Both the position numbers and the translations under genes were made by a program. Shown here one piece after another: positions 15,499 through 16,885 of a DNA stretch of 16,885 nt. Each line of letters starts with the position of its first letter. The stretch's first letter is position 1. The stretch comes from Candidatus Sumerlaeota bacterium (GTDB lineage: Bacteria; Sumerlaeota; Sumerlaeia; JADFCT01): NCBI GenBank assembly GCA_026398575.1, contig JAPLSP010000303.1, forward strand, positions 1 through 16,885, read 5' to 3'. Under the pieces are notes generated by a model that searched no databases, had not been told where the DNA came from, and saw nothing but the letters and a program-made list of their open reading frames with translations.

Positions 15499-15506
15499 TT
15501 TTCGCC
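15490..15506. promoter_or_regulatory. Candidate autoregulatory operator (palindrome over the -10 box)
   Basis: AAAATATTTT (15493-15502) is a perfect 10-bp palindrome flanked by GGC on the left and, after one extra base, GCC on the right. It covers the presumed -10 box of the toxin-antitoxin promoter. Xre-type antitoxins usually repress their own operon through such palindromes, so this is a reasonable operator; binding is inferred. Confidence 0.5.
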
Positions 15507-15544
15507 AGACGGCAAGCGACAAAAGAGACAAAAGGACAGCAAAT

Positions 15545-16072
15545 ATGGCGATATCTATAAAAAAGAACTCAAAACGTCCTCAACTCTTGGATAAATACCC
15601 CGGAGGAACAAGCCATCCGAGCGCATTTCAGCTCACGCCACAGATCATGCGCAACCGTTCGGAAACATGGAATTTGCTTGATATTGCAGGCAAGCCTATG
15701 CAGTCGACTTCAGCAGTGATAGAATTTATCAAAAAAGGTTTGCCAGCGTCTTCGTATTCCATGCTCCTAGCAAAATTGGGCGTCCCAACCGAAACACTAG
15801 CGTCCATCGCGAGCATTGCCCCTCGCACGCTGAGCCGGCGGCTGAAAGAAGGGAAATTCCACTCCGACGAATCCGAGCGGTTGCTGCGGATCAGCTCTCT
15901 ATTTTCAAAGGCGCTGACAGTAATGGGAAGCGAAGCGAGAGCGCAAGCATGGCTGAAGTCGCCCAAGCGAGCTCTGGATGGCAAGACACCACTGGAATAT
16001 GCGGACACAGAGTGTGGCGCGCAGGAGGTGCAGGATTTGCTCGGACGCATCGAGCATGGGGTCTTCTCATGA
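15545..16072 (+). CDS. Xre/MbcA/ParS-type antitoxin (DUF2384)
   Basis: The 175-residue protein has an N-terminal tail (1-50), a helix-turn-helix region (about 56-115, with IASIAPRTLSRRL at 88-100) and the C-terminal toxin-binding domain (about 120-172). The latter has the signature WLKSPKRALDGKTPLEY (136-152) and ends GRIEHGVFS. This is the standard antitoxin of RES toxins: it binds and blocks the toxin and represses the operon. AAGGA (15532-15536) lies 8 bases before the ATG. The stop overlaps the toxin start as ATGA at 16069-16072, indicating translational coupling. Base composition is lower in GC than the neighbouring genes, consistent with horizontal transfer. Confidence 0.93.
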   Translation: MAISIKKNSKRPQLLDKYPGGTSHPSAFQLTPQIMRNRSETWNLLDIAGKPMQSTSAVIEFIKKGLPASSYSMLLAKLGVPTETLASIASIAPRTLSRRLKEGKFHSDESERLLRISSLFSKALTVMGSEARAQAWLKSPKRALDGKTPLEYADTECGAQEVQDLLGRIEHGVFS

Positions 16073-16542
16073 AAACCACGGCATGGCGTATCGTCCAGGA
16101 CAGCCTAAAGAACAATTCTTTTGACGGTGAAGGCGCGAGGCTAAAGGGAGGCCGATGGAATCATAAGGGCATAGCAATAATCTATACAGCCGGTTCTTTG
16201 TCCCTGGCGGTCCTTGAGACTCTTGTCCACGTAGAGGACCCAGCCGTTCTCGACCAATATGTCTGCATTCCAGTGGAATTCGATGAATCGCTGATGCAGC
16301 GGGTGGATGATGCTAGCTTACCACCCGGGTGGAATTCCAATCATATTTCATTATCTGCAATGGACGTTGGAACGAAATGGGCTCAAGACAGATCATCGCT
16401 GGTTCTAGCCGTTCCCAGCGCGATTATCCTGCCGGAAACCAATTACCTTCTGAATCCGCTGCATCCTGAGTTTGGCAAAATTAAAATTGGCAAGCCCCTG
16501 CCTTTCCCCTTCGATCCTCGACTGATTAAGGCGCATTCTTAA
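16069..16542 (+). CDS. RES-domain toxin (NAD+-degrading or ADP-ribosylating)
   Basis: The 157-residue protein starts at the ATG overlapping the antitoxin stop; a longer open frame from 15949 runs through the antitoxin gene and is not real. RES landmarks are present: ARLKGGRWN (23-31, with the conserved Arg), IYTAGSLSLAVLETLVH (38-54, Tyr39 and Glu50) and VPSAI (115-119, Ser117), then NYLLNPLHPEF. All residues that name the family are in place, so the toxin should be active. Characterised members either destroy cellular NAD+ (MbcT and RES) or ADP-ribosylate PRPP synthetase (ParT). Which applies here cannot be decided from sequence. Confidence 0.93.
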   Translation: MKTTAWRIVQDSLKNNSFDGEGARLKGGRWNHKGIAIIYTAGSLSLAVLETLVHVEDPAVLDQYVCIPVEFDESLMQRVDDASLPPGWNSNHISLSAMDVGTKWAQDRSSLVLAVPSAIILPETNYLLNPLHPEFGKIKIGKPLPFPFDPRLIKAHS

Positions 16543-16549
16543 TCGTCGT

Positions 16550-16754
16550 TCATCGCGAACGGCTGTGTCCGGATGCGCCATGGCCCGAACCGCTGGGCGG
16601 CGCCTGCGGACTCGTCGGCAGGCCTTTCAGATTTTGTTTCTCGCGATAGTCCACGCTCTGCAAATACTCGTTCGCGGCCTGATGGCCCGGTTCCTTGCTG
16701 AAAATGCTTCACAAGCAAGGGGACATTCTGAATGCTTTGCAGATTCTCATTCAT
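16550..16754 (-). pseudogene. Small hypothetical ORF with a one-base frameshift
   Basis: A minus-strand ATG at 16754 opens MNENLQSIQNVPLLVKHF, with AAGGGAA upstream as a weak ribosome-binding site. After a run of four T (minus strand; 16701-16704 on plus) the open frame turns into an unlikely sequence. The next frame reads SKEPGHQAANEYLQSVDYRE, then KQNLKGLPTSPQAPPSGSGH, and stops at TGA (16550-16552). Removing one T joins the two parts into a 67-residue hydrophilic protein with a Pro/Gly/Ser-rich tail. I do not recognise a family. It may be a decayed gene or carry a homopolymer sequencing error. No signal peptide or membrane segment. It is tail to tail with the RES toxin. Confidence 0.5.
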
Positions 16755-16840
16755 GAAAATATTCCCTTGACGACGCCCCCCGCTTGCAGCCACATTACTG
16801 CCCCGTCGCGAGCAATACGCTCGATGACGCGGCGCCAAGC

Positions 16841-16885
16841 GCGGGAATAGCTCAGCTGGTAGAGCACGACCTTGCCAAGGTCGGG
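16841..16885 (+). tRNA. tRNA-Gly (GCC anticodon), 5' part, cut by window end
   Basis: The first 45 bases of a tRNA are visible: acceptor 5' strand GCGGGAA, D arm GCTCAGCTGGTAGAGC, then an anticodon arm with stem CGACC/GGTCG around loop TTGCCAA, anticodon GCC. The variable loop, T arm and acceptor 3' strand lie beyond the window. The sequence matches bacterial tRNA-Gly(GCC) closely. Confidence 0.95.

Overview
The window is GC-rich bacterial DNA with short intergenic spacers. It probably comes from a Planctomycetes-Verrucomicrobia-Lentisphaerae type bacterium or a related candidate phylum such as Sumerlaeota or Hydrogenedentota. The evidence is the gene mix: an exported GH141-like parallel beta-helix protein, a formylglycine sulfatase next to a PQQ-like beta-propeller protein, a TIGR03067-type exported protein, a PIG-L deacetylase and a divergent NagB-like protein. 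Families of degenerate, repeat-rich intergenic elements point the same way. The phylum is an inference; no rRNA or marker gene is present.

Layout. Positions 81-5228 (+ strand) carry a secreted GH141-like beta-helix protein, a PIG-L deacetylase, a NagB-like sugar-phosphate isomerase/deaminase relative, an unrecognised 131-residue protein and a DUF2442 protein. Positions 5242-6967 (- strand) carry a TIGR03067-like exported protein broken by an in-frame TAA, and a divergent HisG-like protein. Positions 7362-11266 (+ strand) form a tight three-gene unit: ribF, a stand-alone cyclic-nucleotide-binding protein, and a membrane Cache-HAMP-PAS-GAF-GGDEF diguanylate cyclase. Positions 11420-15325 (- strand, read right to left) hold a sulfatase, a PQQ-like propeller gene with a frame break and probable internal deletion, and a FocA-type formate channel. 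Positions 15545-16542 (+ strand) hold a complete Xre/RES toxin-antitoxin operon. It is followed by a small frameshifted minus-strand ORF and the 5' part of a tRNA-Gly(GCC) that runs off the window.

How the parts fit. The left block and the sulfatase suggest use of complex, possibly sulfated or N-acetylated polysaccharides. The beta-helix protein and sulfatase would act outside the cytoplasm, and the PIG-L and NagB-like proteins on amino-sugar derivatives inside. The ribF unit ends in a signalling pair that could bind a cyclic nucleotide and make c-di-GMP.

The most distinctive feature is the intergenic DNA. There is a perfect 43-bp inverted repeat and a relative of it that shares a 35-bp terminal module. 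Related 9-bp tandem repeats sit in all three spacers around focA and the propeller gene. A pair of inverted 7-bp arrays lies between hisG and ribF, and 15-bp repeats flank the NagB-like gene. Three small lesions in otherwise well-conserved reading frames (near 5308, 12745 and 16702) are either real gene decay or sequence errors. I do not see a clear new defence or biosynthetic system.
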